From NCBI RefSeq assembly GCF_001889265.1, contig NZ_CP018151.1, positions 1,736,001-1,800,000 on the forward strand: 64,000 bases of DNA, written 5' to 3'. The notes beneath the pieces were generated by a model. It made no database searches, had not been told where the DNA came from, and saw nothing but the letters and a program-made list of their open reading frames with translations. This stretch comes from Microbacterium sp. 1.5R (GTDB lineage Bacteria; Actinomycetota; Actinomycetes; Actinomycetales; Microbacteriaceae). The first letter of the stretch is position 1. The number at the start of each line of letters is the position of its first letter. The translations under genes and the position numbers were made by a program. Positions 52,155 to 61,322 of the stretch are shown piece after piece.

Positions 52155-53831
52155 TCAGCGATTCAGAAGTGCCGTGCGGAGCGTGTCGAGTCCGACCCCG
52201 CCCATGTCGAGCGCGCGCTTATGGAACTCCTTCACATCGAAGTCCGCGCCACGCTCCGCCTGATACGCGTCGCGCACCTGCTCCCAGATGCGCTGCCCGA
52301 CCTTGTACGACGGAGCCTGCCCCGGCCAGCCCAGATACCGATTGACCTCGAACTGCACGAACTGATCGGACATGTTGACGTTCTTGCGCATGAAGTCCAG
52401 GGCATAGTCGGCATCCCACGTGCCCTGACCGTCGAGACGAGGCTTGCCGAGGTGCACACCGATGTCCAGCACGACGCGGGCTGCGCGCATCCGCTGACCG
52501 TCGAGCATGCCGAGCCTGTCCGCCGGGTCGTCGAGGTAGCCGAGCTGCTGCATCAGACGTTCGGCGTACAGCGCCCATCCCTCTGCGTGTCCCGACGTCC
52601 CTGCGAGCAGACGGCGCCAGGAGTTGAGCTCCGCGCGGTTGTAGACCGCCTGGGCGATCTGCAGGTGGTGCCCCGGGACGCCCTCGTGGTAGACGGTCGT
52701 CAGTTCCCGCCAGGTGTCGAACTCGGTGACGCCTTCGGGCACCGACCACCACATCCGGCCGGGGCGCGAGAAGTCGTCGGTGGGGCCGGTGTAGTAGATG
52801 CCGCCCTCCTGCGTCGGAGCGATCATGCACTCGAGGGTACGGATCGCCTCCGGGATGTCGAAGTGCGTCGCGCCGAGCTCTGCGACGGCACGGTCGCTCG
52901 TCTCCTGCATCCAGCGCTGTAGAGCATCGGTGCCCACGAGCTTGCGGGACGGGTCGGCCTCGAGATGGGCGACAGCCTCTTCGACGGTGGCTCCGGGCAG
53001 GATCTCGTTCGCGATCGCGGTCTGCTCCGCGACCATGCGGGCGAGTTCTTCGCGGCCCCATTCATAGGTCTCGTCGAGGTCGATCGTCGCTCCGAGGAAA
53101 CGTCGCGAGTTGAGCGCGTAGAGTTCTCGGCCGACGGCGTCCGTCTCAGTCGCTGCCGGTGCCAGCTCGTCAGCGAGGAAGCTGCGGAGCTCGTCGTAGG
53201 CGACCCGAGCGGCGGCCGAGTTGTCGGCCAGAGTACGGGCGAGCGATGCGGGGAGATTGCCGTCCTGAGGCGCTGCCTCGGCGACGAATGCAGCGAAGAA
53301 TCCGTCGTCGGCGGTATAGCGATCGATCTGCGTCGCGACTTCCACGACCTGACGGCGTGCAGGGGTCACTCCGGCGGCGATGCCTGCACGGAGGGTCTCG
53401 GTGTAGCCCCGGAGCGCATCAGGGACCGCGGCGAGGCGGGTGGCGATGACGCTCCAGTCGTCCGCCGTCGCGGTGGGCATCAGGTCGAAGGCCGACCGTA
53501 CGTCCTGCGCCGCCGACGCGATGACGTTCAGGTCGCGCAGGTGCCAGTCGGCATCGTGCAGTTCGAGGTCGAGACTCAGCTCGGCGGCCAGATCGGTTTT
53601 GGTGACCTCATCGATCGCGTCGACGGGTTCGAGCGCTTCGAGCGCGGCGAGGGTCGACCGAGTCGCTCGCACGATCTCCTCGTGCCCCTCGGGGCTCAGG
53701 TCGCCGAAACGGTCGTTGACGTCGTCCCGGCCGATGTAAGTGCCGAGCGTCGGAGCGAGCACCGCGATGGTGTCGACCCACTCATCGGCGACTCTGTCGA
53801 TGGCAGACGGTGTGCGAGAGGAAGAGGTCAT
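52155..53831 (-). CDS. DUF885 family protein (metallopeptidase-like)
   Basis: 558-residue DUF885 protein. The hallmark HEGVPGHHLQIAQ, an HExxxxH zinc-peptidase-like motif, is in the last third, followed by TSGHAEGWALYAERLM. The remainder is predominantly helical. DUF885 proteins are thought to be gluzincin-type carboxypeptidases, but activity is rarely tested. No signal peptide is seen. ATG at 53831 has GGAGGG immediately before it and TACGCT ending six bases upstream. The LLM gene lies 53 bases further on, possibly in the same transcript. Confidence 0.88.
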   Translation of the reverse strand: MTSSSRTPSAIDRVADEWVDTIAVLAPTLGTYIGRDDVNDRFGDLSPEGHEEIVRATRSTLAALEALEPVDAIDEVTKTDLAAELSLDLELHDADWHLRDLNVIASAAQDVRSAFDLMPTATADDWSVIATRLAAVPDALRGYTETLRAGIAAGVTPARRQVVEVATQIDRYTADDGFFAAFVAEAAPQDGNLPASLARTLADNSAAARVAYDELRSFLADELAPAATETDAVGRELYALNSRRFLGATIDLDETYEWGREELARMVAEQTAIANEILPGATVEEAVAHLEADPSRKLVGTDALQRWMQETSDRAVAELGATHFDIPEAIRTLECMIAPTQEGGIYYTGPTDDFSRPGRMWWSVPEGVTEFDTWRELTTVYHEGVPGHHLQIAQAVYNRAELNSWRRLLAGTSGHAEGWALYAERLMQQLGYLDDPADRLGMLDGQRMRAARVVLDIGVHLGKPRLDGQGTWDADYALDFMRKNVNMSDQFVQFEVNRYLGWPGQAPSYKVGQRIWEQVRDAYQAERGADFDVKEFHKRALDMGGVGLDTLRTALLNR

Positions 53832-53933
53832 CCCTCCAGCGTAGCCCTGCGCCCCGGCGCAGGATATTGGTACCCGTCGCCGGGGCTGTCGGCCCTCGCG
53901 GTCGCATCCGTCGTCACGGACGCGCGGTCGGAA

Positions 53934-56567
53934 TCAGTGCGCCGCCTCGTTCCAGTCCTGCCCGCGCCCGACCTGCACGTCGAGCGGCACGGTGAGATCC
54001 GCCGCATCGCCCATGCGAGTCCGAACGATCCGCTCGGCCGCGTCCCACTCCCCCGGTGCGACCTCGACGACGAGTTCGTCGTGGATCTGCAGCAGCGCAC
54101 GCGAGGACAGTCCCTCCGACCTGAGGTCTTCGTGGATGTGCAGCAGCGCGATCTTCATGATGTCGGCCGCGCTGCCCTGGATCGGTGCGTTGAGCGCCGC
54201 GCGCTCGGCGTTCTCGCGCAGCACGCGGTTGGGGCTCGCGAGGTCGGGGAAGGGTCGCCGCCGCCCGAAGATGGTCTCGGTGTAGCCGACCTCTTTGGCC
54301 TCCATGACGGACGCCCGGAGGTAGTCGCGTACCGCTCCGAACCGCGCGAAGTACTCGACCATCAGCTGCTTCGCCTCGGACTGCTCGATGCGGAGCTGCT
54401 TCGACAGGCCGAACGCGGAGAGACCGTAGACGAGGCCGTAGGACATCGCCTTCACCTTCGTGCGCATCGCGGACGTCACCTCGCTCGGTTCGACTCCGAA
54501 CACTCGCGCGCCGACGAAGCGGTGGAGGTCCTCACCGCTGTTGAACGCCTCGATGAGGCCTTCGTCGCCGGACAGATGGGCCATGATGCGCATCTCGATC
54601 TGCGAGTAGTCGGCGGTGAGCAGCGACTTGTACCCCTCTCCCACCTGGAACGCGCTGCGGATGCGACGCGACTCCTCGGTGCGCACCGGGATGTTCTGCA
54701 GGTTCGGGTCTGTGCTCGACAGGCGCCCGGTCTGGCTTCCGGTCTGCACATACGTCGTATGCACGCGGTGATCGGTTCCGATCGCGGTGTCGAGCGACTC
54801 GATGATCTGACGGAGCTTCGTGGCCTCACGGTGCTGCAGCAGCAGACCGAGGAACGGATGCGGATGCGACTCCTGGAGATCGGCGAGCACCGCAGCATCC
54901 GTGGAGTATCCGGTCTTCGTCTTGCGGGTCTTGGGCAGCTGCAGGTCGTCGAACAGCACCTCCTGGAGCTGCTTCGGAGATCCGAGATTGAATTCGCGAC
55001 CGACGATCCCGAATGCCTCCTGTGCGAGGCGGTCGGCGCGCGTCGCCAGCTCGCCCGAGAACGTCGAGAGGACGTCGTGCGACACCGCGACTCCCGCGAC
55101 CTCCATGTCGGCCAGGGTGAGCAGGGTCGGAAGCTCGATGTCGGTGAGCACAGCGGCGACCGACTCGGGGATGTCGTCACGCAGAGCCGTGGCGACGCGG
55201 AGCGCGAACCAGGCCTCCTGCGATGGGGTGGCGCCCTCGGTCTCCGGCACGAGCTGCGAGGGATCCGCCTCGGGGAGCTTCTCTCCGAGATAGCGTTCGA
55301 CGAGGTCGGACAGGGTCTTGTCGGGGAAGCTCGGTCGCAGCAGCCAGCCGGCGAGACTGGTGTCGTAAGCGAGTCCCTGGAGCCGGATGCCGAGGCGCAG
55401 CAGTGCCTTCACCTGGGGCTTCGCATCATGCAGCACCTTGGGGCGCGTCGACTCGAGCCACGGTCTCAGCACCTCGATGTCGTCATCGTTCCAGTCGAGT
55501 TCGCGGAGCTCGCTCGCGGTCGCGGCGCCGAGACGCGTCGGTGCCCCGCCCTGCACGACGATACGCAGTGCGATGTCGTCCGTCTGCGCGTCGGCCCAGC
55601 TGACGAACTCGGCTGCGGTGACCTGAGTCGGTTCGGGCAGCACCACCGTCGCGGCCGGATCGTCGGCGACCTCGCCGGCGCCGACTGCTTCGAAGACACG
55701 GGGCAGCAGCGTGCGGAACTCGAGGCGGGCGAAGATGTCGCGCACGGCCTGAGCGTCGATCGGGGCGACCGCGAGGTCGTCGGGAGCGACGGGAAGCTCG
55801 ACGTCGCGCAGCAGTCGGTTGAGCCGACGGTTACGGCGCACGTCCTCGATGTGATCGCGCAGGTTGCCGCCCACGACCCCCTTGATCTCATCGGCTCGCT
55901 CGAGCAGGTCGTCGAGCGAACCGAACTGCGTCAGCCACTTGACGGCGGTCTTCTCCCCCACCTTGGGCACGCCGGGGAGATTGTCGCTCGTCTCGCCCAC
56001 GAGAGCCGCGATGTCGGGATACTGCTCGGGCCGCACTCCGTAGCGTTCCTGCACGGTCACCGGGTCGTAGCGCTTGAGCTGCGAGACGCCCTGCACGGAC
56101 GGGTACAGCAGCGTGACGTCGTCGGTGACCAGCTGGATCGTGTCACGGTCTCCGGAGACCACCAGGACGTCGTATCCCTGCTCCGCGCCCTGCGTCGAGA
56201 GCGTCGCGAGGATGTCGTCGGCCTCGAAGCCCTCTTTGGTGAGCACGGGGATCGACATCGCCGCGAGGCAGTCCTGCAGCAGCGGGATCTGACCCCGGAA
56301 CTCCTGCGGGGACTCCGACCGCGTCGCCTTGTATTCGGGATACTGATCGGTGCGGAACGAATGACGGGAGGTGTCGAACGCGATCGCCATGTGCGTCGGC
56401 TGCTCGGCCTTGATGAGGTTCACCAGCATCGACAGGAAGCCGTAGATGGCGTTCGTGTGCTGATTGTCCTTCGTCGTGAAGTTCTCGACCGGGAGGGCGA
56501 AGAAGGCACGATAGGCGAGCGAATGGCCGTCGACGACCATGAGGGTAGGCTTTGCGGAGTCCGTCAC
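53934..56567 (-). CDS. polA: DNA polymerase I
   Basis: 877-residue family A polymerase. The N-terminal 5'-3' exonuclease (about 1-300) has VVDGHSLAYRAFFALP, VVSGDRDTIQLV and GVPGVGEKTA-like residues. The middle 3'-5' exonuclease fold lacks the catalytic acidic motif, so it should not proofread, as is usual in actinobacteria. The polymerase domain has motif A DYSQIEMR, the O-helix RTKVKAMSYGLVYG and motif C QIHDELVVE. It acts in gap repair and Okazaki maturation. GTG at 56567 follows TAGGCT by six bases. Confidence 0.95.
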   Translation of the reverse strand: MTDSAKPTLMVVDGHSLAYRAFFALPVENFTTKDNQHTNAIYGFLSMLVNLIKAEQPTHMAIAFDTSRHSFRTDQYPEYKATRSESPQEFRGQIPLLQDCLAAMSIPVLTKEGFEADDILATLSTQGAEQGYDVLVVSGDRDTIQLVTDDVTLLYPSVQGVSQLKRYDPVTVQERYGVRPEQYPDIAALVGETSDNLPGVPKVGEKTAVKWLTQFGSLDDLLERADEIKGVVGGNLRDHIEDVRRNRRLNRLLRDVELPVAPDDLAVAPIDAQAVRDIFARLEFRTLLPRVFEAVGAGEVADDPAATVVLPEPTQVTAAEFVSWADAQTDDIALRIVVQGGAPTRLGAATASELRELDWNDDDIEVLRPWLESTRPKVLHDAKPQVKALLRLGIRLQGLAYDTSLAGWLLRPSFPDKTLSDLVERYLGEKLPEADPSQLVPETEGATPSQEAWFALRVATALRDDIPESVAAVLTDIELPTLLTLADMEVAGVAVSHDVLSTFSGELATRADRLAQEAFGIVGREFNLGSPKQLQEVLFDDLQLPKTRKTKTGYSTDAAVLADLQESHPHPFLGLLLQHREATKLRQIIESLDTAIGTDHRVHTTYVQTGSQTGRLSSTDPNLQNIPVRTEESRRIRSAFQVGEGYKSLLTADYSQIEMRIMAHLSGDEGLIEAFNSGEDLHRFVGARVFGVEPSEVTSAMRTKVKAMSYGLVYGLSAFGLSKQLRIEQSEAKQLMVEYFARFGAVRDYLRASVMEAKEVGYTETIFGRRRPFPDLASPNRVLRENAERAALNAPIQGSAADIMKIALLHIHEDLRSEGLSSRALLQIHDELVVEVAPGEWDAAERIVRTRMGDAADLTVPLDVQVGRGQDWNEAAH

Positions 56568-56612
56568 CCTGTCAGCCTAACGAGGACGACAGACACCCGC
56601 TGAGGAGGAACC

Positions 56613-57041
56613 ATGAGCGACACTGCCACCAGTGCAGGACTCGACTGGGCGACAGCCCGCGGAATGGGTGCTCTCGCTCAGAAGATGGGCATGGAGTTCC
56701 TCGAGTTCACCACCGAGCGATGCGTCGCGACGCTCCCGGTCGAGGGGAACACACAGCCCGTCGGCCTCATGCACGGCGGTGCCTACGTGGTTCTCGGCGA
56801 GTCGCTCGGCTCGATGGCGGCGAACCTGCACGCGGGCCCGGGCCGACTCGCGGTCGGGGTGGACATCAACGCCACCCACACGCGCTCCGCCACGTCGGGT
56901 ATCGTGACGGGCGTCTGCACACCCGTCCATCTCGGCCGCAGCATCACCGTGCACGAGATCGTCGTGACCGACGATCAGGGGCGTCGTTGCTCGACCATCC
57001 GGATCACCAACATGATCAAGGACGCTCCCGCGGCAGGCTGA
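56613..57041 (+). CDS. Hotdog-fold thioesterase (PaaI/MenI type)
   Basis: 142-residue hotdog thioesterase. LMHGGAYVVLGESLGSMAAN carries the central helix with HGG and the catalytic Glu; VGVDINATHTRSA and CTPVHLGRSITVHEI follow. It probably hydrolyses an aromatic or short acyl-CoA, for example 1,4-dihydroxy-2-naphthoyl-CoA in menaquinone synthesis; substrate is open. GAGGAGGAACC precedes the ATG at 56613. Divergent from polA. The last 26 bases overlap the convergent GNAT gene. Confidence 0.88.
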   Translation: MSDTATSAGLDWATARGMGALAQKMGMEFLEFTTERCVATLPVEGNTQPVGLMHGGAYVVLGESLGSMAANLHAGPGRLAVGVDINATHTRSATSGIVTGVCTPVHLGRSITVHEIVVTDDQGRRCSTIRITNMIKDAPAAG

Positions 57042-57579
57042 GCGGCTCGACCAGCAGCAACTGGAACAGCAGGTGATCCTGCCACTCCCCCGCGATGCGC
57101 AGGTACTGCGGCGCGATGCCGATGCGCTCGAAGCCGTTGTCGGCGAGCACACGCTGTGAACCAGAGTTGTGCAGGAGGGTCGCTGCCTGCAGCCTGTGCA
57201 GCTGCACCTCGTCGCGGGCGTACTCGGCGACCCGGTGCACGCCGCGGGAAGCGAGTCCCCGCCGCAGACGCGTCCTGTCGACCCAGTAGCCCAGGTCCGC
57301 ATTCCAGAAAGCCCCGCGGACGATGTTGTTGAGGTTGATCCTTCCGCGGATCTCACCATCGGACGACTCGATCACGAACCGGATGTTGCGACCGGCCGAG
57401 GCTTCGATGACGCACTGCTCCGCATGGAACTCCTGCCACTCCGGAGTGAAGAACTCCGGAGCCCTGAGCGGTTCCCACGGCGCGAGATGGTCGCGATTCG
57501 CGGAGTACGCTCTCGCGAGGGCCGCGCCGTCGCCGATCCGGACCGGACGCAGAACATGCTCTGCGTCGAGTGGAAGCAA
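57016..57579 (-). CDS. RimJ/RimL-type GNAT N-acetyltransferase
   Basis: 187-residue GNAT of the ribosomal-protein-alanine acetyltransferase group. HVLRPVRIGDGAALARAY, FVIESSDGEIRGRINLNNI, DLGYWVDRTRLRRGLASRGV (acetyl-CoA loop) and NSGSQRVLADNGFERIG are typical. Start appears to be TTG at 57579, three bases after the pdtaR stop; no ATG or GTG in this frame fits. It is probably co-transcribed with pdtaR. Substrate may be a protein N-terminus. Confidence 0.85.
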   Translation of the reverse strand: MLPLDAEHVLRPVRIGDGAALARAYSANRDHLAPWEPLRAPEFFTPEWQEFHAEQCVIEASAGRNIRFVIESSDGEIRGRINLNNIVRGAFWNADLGYWVDRTRLRRGLASRGVHRVAEYARDEVQLHRLQAATLLHNSGSQRVLADNGFERIGIAPQYLRIAGEWQDHLLFQLLLVEPLSLPRERP

Positions 57580-57582
57580 AGG

Positions 57583-58203
57583 CTACTTCTTCGGAGCGAG
57601 CTGCTCGATGATCGCCTTCGCCACGTCCTGCATCGTCAGGCGGCGGTCCATCGATGCCTTCTGGATCCAGCGGAACGCCTCGGGCTCGGAAAGGCCCATC
57701 TTCTCGTTGAGCAGTCCCTTGGCGCGGTCGACGAGCTTGCGGGTCTCGAAGCGCTCGACCATGTCGGCGACCTCGGCCTCGAGCGTGATGATCTGCTCGT
57801 GGCGAGCGAGAGCGATCTCGATGGCGGGCAGCAGGTCGTTCGGCGTGAACGGCTTGACCACATAGGCCAGGGCGCCGGCCTCGCTGGCCCGTTCGACGAG
57901 CTCCTTCTGGCTGAATGCCGTGAGGAGGACGACGGGTGCGATGTTGCCCTTGTGCAGCTTCTCGGCGGCGCTGATGCCATCGAGCTGCGGCATCTTGACG
58001 TCCATGATGACGAGATCGGGGCGCAGCTCGGTCGCCAGCGCCACGGCGGTCTCTCCGTCGCCGGCCTCGCCGACGACATCGAAGCCGTTGTCGCGGAGGA
58101 TCTCGACGATGTCGAGACGGATCAGCGACTCGTCCTCGGCGACGACGACGCGTCGGGGTGCGGATGACGTGGGCTGCTCGGCTGCCTGTTCTTGCTCGGT
58201 CAC
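57583..58203 (-). CDS. pdtaR: ANTAR-domain response regulator (PdtaR-like)
   Basis: 206-residue response regulator. A receiver domain (about 18-135) has the acidic pocket AEDES, phosphoacceptor Asp in LVIMDVKMPQLDG and Lys in YVVKPF. The ANTAR RNA-binding domain follows (LVDRAKGLLNEKMGLSEPEAFRWI). On phosphorylation by a PdtaS-type kinase, not in this window, it would bind dual-hexaloop RNAs to antiterminate. GTG at 58203 follows TAGGAT by six bases. Its neighbours polA, pyk and gltBD match the mycobacterial region around Rv1626. Confidence 0.92.
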   Translation of the reverse strand: MTEQEQAAEQPTSSAPRRVVVAEDESLIRLDIVEILRDNGFDVVGEAGDGETAVALATELRPDLVIMDVKMPQLDGISAAEKLHKGNIAPVVLLTAFSQKELVERASEAGALAYVVKPFTPNDLLPAIEIALARHEQIITLEAEVADMVERFETRKLVDRAKGLLNEKMGLSEPEAFRWIQKASMDRRLTMQDVAKAIIEQLAPKK

Positions 58204-58304
58204 AGATCCATCCTAGTGGAGAGCGCCTCTGAGGTCCCCCGATGCCGCGGCGCGTGAGGATCGACACTGATGCGCTGCGCTAAAGTCGAAGACGCGACAC
58301 ACGA

Positions 58305-58387
58305 GCCGGCGTGGCGGAATGGCAGACGCGGAGCACTCAAAATGCTTTGTCCGAAAGGGCGTGTGGGTTCGAGTCCCACCGCCGGCA
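58305..58387 (+). tRNA. tRNA-Leu (anticodon CAA)
   Basis: The 83-base type II tRNA folds completely. Acceptor GCCGGCG pairs with CGCCGGC before discriminator A. Anticodon stem GAGCA/TGCTT (one G-U) holds loop CTCAAAA, giving CAA, which reads UUG. The variable arm TGTCCGAAAGGGCG and the T-arm GTGGG, TTCGAGT, CCCAC are present. CCA is not encoded. TAAAGT at 58281-58286 is a plausible -10. Confidence 0.95.
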
Positions 58388-58403
58388 CATCAGAGAACAG
58401 GCC

Positions 58404-58946
58404 TCAGACGAGTGACCAGATCTCATCGTCGATGAGCAGGTAGCGATCCAGTGCGGGCCGCATGGCCGCGTGCAGTTCGCGCTCCGCGACGGCAGGATGC
58501 TCTGCGAGCACGACCCGGGTCGGCACCGCCGCACGGATGATCGCGTCGAGGTTCTCGTCGGAGGCGTCAACCGGGGCTCCGTCACGCAGCACGGGCATGT
58601 AGGTGCCGCCACCGTAGATGCGGGCTCCGTCGTCCGCCGCAATCGTCTCGGCGATGCGCGTCTGCGCGAGCGGCACCGGCACGCACGCGATCGCGTCGCA
58701 CGTTCGGAATCGACGCTTGAGGCGGTAGCGGACTCCGATGCTGCCGGGCTTCGCCGACGTCATCGGATCAGCCATCACCGCAGCAGGGTCGACCGGGGCC
58801 ACCGAACGACCCGCACCGGGCACGCCGCACGGCGGCCGGGCGCTGTCGAGGCGCGCGTCCGTGGCGGGTTCGATGGTCGCTTCATCCATGGGCACGGCGC
58901 CCGCGTGGTCTGTCACGGCGTGCGCCAGCACCAGAGTATCCGTCAT
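58404..58946 (-). CDS. Hypothetical protein, 180 residues
   Basis: Not recognised. From ATG 58946 it reads MTDTLVLAHAVTDH and continues with a Pro/Ala/Asp-rich, probably disordered stretch to about residue 65. A more ordered part follows, containing YRLKRRFRTCDAIACVPVPLAQTR and GARIYGGGTYMPVLRDG, and it ends in a DRYLLIDDEIWSLV strand. There is no membrane segment. GATTCT ends six bases before this ATG; an in-frame ATG at 58964 is an alternative. It is convergent with tRNA-Leu(CAA), with 16 bases between. Confidence 0.6.
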   Translation of the reverse strand: MTDTLVLAHAVTDHAGAVPMDEATIEPATDARLDSARPPCGVPGAGRSVAPVDPAAVMADPMTSAKPGSIGVRYRLKRRFRTCDAIACVPVPLAQTRIAETIAADDGARIYGGGTYMPVLRDGAPVDASDENLDAIIRAAVPTRVVLAEHPAVAERELHAAMRPALDRYLLIDDEIWSLV

Positions 58947-59019
58947 GCGCTGAGAATCCGTCATGTCGCGGCGCCGACCGGTCCCGAGACGGTGCCCGCG
59001 GGCGCCGAGGCCGAGCGGC

Positions 59020-59679
59020 TCAGGGTTCGGAGAGAGACGCGACCTCGCCGAGGACGCGAGGATCCGCGAGGATCCGGAAGTGCCCGCCTGTGTCGAGCCG
59101 GACGTTCCGGCGCGCACCCGGCAGTTCGCTGCCCTCGGGGATATGCGGATCGAAGGTGGCGTACACCGATACGATCCGTTCGTTCACGTCCTGATGCCGA
59201 GCGAGCTCCACGATCGAGGGGTGCGAGGGGGCGAAGGCCCACAGGGACGGGACAGGGAGTATCCGTGCGTACCGGGAACCGCCGAAGGGAGTCGCGACCG
59301 CCAACATGGCGCGCACTCGAGTCCCCGCCGGGCCGGCCATCGCGAGCTTCCCCGCGAGTCCGCCCTTGCTGTGCGCGACGAGCAGCACGTCGGACAGGTC
59401 CGCGCGCTCGAGGAAGGCCGTCACGACCCGCGCTGCATCCCGCACGGGACGCTGATTGCGTCTCAGGGCATCGACCACGTAGATCGGATGGCCGCGATCA
59501 TGCAGGGCCGTGATCAGCGGTTGCATGAAGCGCCATGTCTCGTAGACCCCGGGAAGGATGACGATCGGAGCAGCATGGCCCCTGGCGAACGAAGACGGAT
59601 CGCGGCGGTCGAAGGCCGAGCGCACCTGCCAGTAGGCGGCATAGGCGTAGTCCGCGATCCACCAGCGGGCCCGTCTCAC
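59020..59679 (-). CDS. Alpha/beta hydrolase (lipase-like)
   Basis: 219-residue alpha/beta hydrolase. IVILPGVYETW is the oxyanion strand, VAHSKGGLAG carries the nucleophile Ser104, ATFDPHIPEG offers the acidic residue, and LDTGGHFRI the catalytic His near the C-terminus. The short length and GVYETW loop resemble bacterial lipases and triacylglycerol esterases of unknown substrate. The start is GTG at 59679; GGAGGGG lies rather far upstream (14 bases), so translation may be weak. Confidence 0.85.
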   Translation of the reverse strand: MRRARWWIADYAYAAYWQVRSAFDRRDPSSFARGHAAPIVILPGVYETWRFMQPLITALHDRGHPIYVVDALRRNQRPVRDAARVVTAFLERADLSDVLLVAHSKGGLAGKLAMAGPAGTRVRAMLAVATPFGGSRYARILPVPSLWAFAPSHPSIVELARHQDVNERIVSVYATFDPHIPEGSELPGARRNVRLDTGGHFRILADPRVLGEVASLSEP

Positions 59680-59770
59680 GAGATCGATGATGTCCCCTCC
59701 CCTGGTGGCCGCGCCGCATCCGTCACGCCAGACGATACCAACCGCCAGGACTCCCCGGCGACGGATACGA

Positions 59771-59802
59771 CGAAGGGGCGGAACCGTGGCTCCGCCCCTT
59801 CG
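59771..59802 (-). terminator. Terminator after pyk
   Basis: Perfect 12-base arms beginning CGAAGGGGCGGA (59771-59782 and 59791-59802) with an eight-base loop lie 13 bases after the pyk stop. It is a GC-rich stem with no clear T-run on the minus strand. Confidence 0.65.
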
Positions 59803-59815
59803 CCTCTTGCCTGGA

Positions 59816-61267
59816 TCAGACCGTGGCTTCCTTGTAGATCGGAGCAGCGCCGTTCACGGCGTCTCCGACCTTGTGCACGCGGATGTCGTTGGTCGAGCCG
59901 ACGATTCCGGGAGGGGAACCGGAGATCACGACGACCTTGTCACCCTCGACGGCGAGTCCGCTGCTGAGCAGATAGTCGTCGACCTGCAGATACATCAGGT
60001 CCGTGTGCTGGACCATGTCGACGAGCTTCGAGCGGATGCCCCAGGTGAGCGCCATGCGACGGCGGATGCTCGGCTCGGGTGTGAACGCGATCATCGGGAT
60101 GCGCGAGCGCAGACGCGAGAGACGACGCGCCGAGTCACCCGACTGGGTGAACACGCAAAGGAACTTCGCGTCGACGAACTCGGCCACCTCGAGAGCGGCG
60201 AGAGTGATCGCACCACCCTGCGTGCGCGGCTTGTTCGTCAGCGGGGCGATGCGCTCGAGTCCGTGCTCTTCGGTGGACTCGATGATGCGAGCCATCGTCT
60301 CGACGACAACGACCGGGTAGTCACCCACGCTGGTCTCGCCCGAGAGCATCACGGCATCCGCGCCGTCGAGCACGGCGTTGGCGACGTCGGAGGTCTCGGC
60401 GCGCGTCGGCACCGGGCTGTTGATCATCGACTCGAGCATCTGAGTGGCGACGATGACGGGCTTCGCGTTGCGGCGTGCCAGTTCGACAGCGCGCTTCTGG
60501 ACGATCGGCACGGCCTCCAGAGGCAGCTCGACCCCGAGGTCGCCACGGGCGACCATGATCGCGTCGAACGCGTCGACGATCTCCTCGAGAGCGTCGACGG
60601 CCTGCGGCTTCTCGACCTTGGCGATGACGGGAACCTTGACGCCCTCTTCTGCCATGATCTCGTGCACGCGGCTGACGTCTTCGGCGTTGCGGACGAACGA
60701 CAGGGCGATGAGGTCGGCGCCGATGCGCAGGCCCCAACGGAGGTCGTCCTCGTCCTTCTCGCTGAGCGCGGGGACGTTGACGGCGACGCCGGGCAGGTTG
60801 ATGCCCTTGTTGTTCGAGACGGCGCCCGCGACGATCACGCGCGTCGTGACGGTGACTCCGTCGGTCTCGACGACCTCGACGCGGACCTTGCCGTCGTCGA
60901 TAAGCAGGAAGTCGCCCGGCTTGACGTCGTTGGGCAGGCCCTTGAACGTCGTGCCCGAGATCTCCTTGTTGCCGATGATGTCTTCGGTCGTGATCTTGAA
61001 GATGTCGCCTTCGGCGAGCTCGTAGGGACCGTTCTCGAACTTGCCGAGACGGATCTTCGGTCCCTGAAGGTCGACGAGGATGGCGACGGCGCGGCCCGCA
61101 TCGTCGGCAGCGCGACGGACGTTGGCGTAGTTGTTCTCGTGCACGGAGTAGTCACCGTGGCTGAGGTTCAGACGGGCGACGTCCACTCCGGCGTCGATGA
61201 GTGCACGCACGGTCTCGTACGTGGAGGTGGCGGGGCCCAGGGTGGCGACGATTTTCGCGCGTCTCAA
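59816..61267 (-). CDS. pyk: Pyruvate kinase
   Basis: 483-residue glycolytic enzyme converting phosphoenolpyruvate and ADP to pyruvate and ATP. KIVATLGPATS starts the A-domain, LNLSHGDYSVH holds phosphate-binding residues, VIAKVEKPQAVDAL carries the catalytic Lys and Glu, ARGDLGVELP is the metal site, and PVIVATQMLESMI is the signature. The B lid lies at about 70-170 and the C-terminal allosteric domain follows. The start is TTG at 61267 with GGAGC six bases upstream. A hairpin terminator follows the stop. Confidence 0.95.
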   Translation of the reverse strand: MRRAKIVATLGPATSTYETVRALIDAGVDVARLNLSHGDYSVHENNYANVRRAADDAGRAVAILVDLQGPKIRLGKFENGPYELAEGDIFKITTEDIIGNKEISGTTFKGLPNDVKPGDFLLIDDGKVRVEVVETDGVTVTTRVIVAGAVSNNKGINLPGVAVNVPALSEKDEDDLRWGLRIGADLIALSFVRNAEDVSRVHEIMAEEGVKVPVIAKVEKPQAVDALEEIVDAFDAIMVARGDLGVELPLEAVPIVQKRAVELARRNAKPVIVATQMLESMINSPVPTRAETSDVANAVLDGADAVMLSGETSVGDYPVVVVETMARIIESTEEHGLERIAPLTNKPRTQGGAITLAALEVAEFVDAKFLCVFTQSGDSARRLSRLRSRIPMIAFTPEPSIRRRMALTWGIRSKLVDMVQHTDLMYLQVDDYLLSSGLAVEGDKVVVISGSPPGIVGSTNDIRVHKVGDAVNGAAPIYKEATV

Positions 61268-61322
61268 AGATTGCTCCAGGGTAGTGGGGGATGGAAATCA
61301 GGCGACGGTGCCGCCGCTCAGC

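Noticed and set aside
52965..56603. 1212-codon plus-strand open frame opposite polA
   Set aside because: It mirrors polA codons; the product has no domain and polA motifs are intact on the other strand. High GC produces such long antisense frames.
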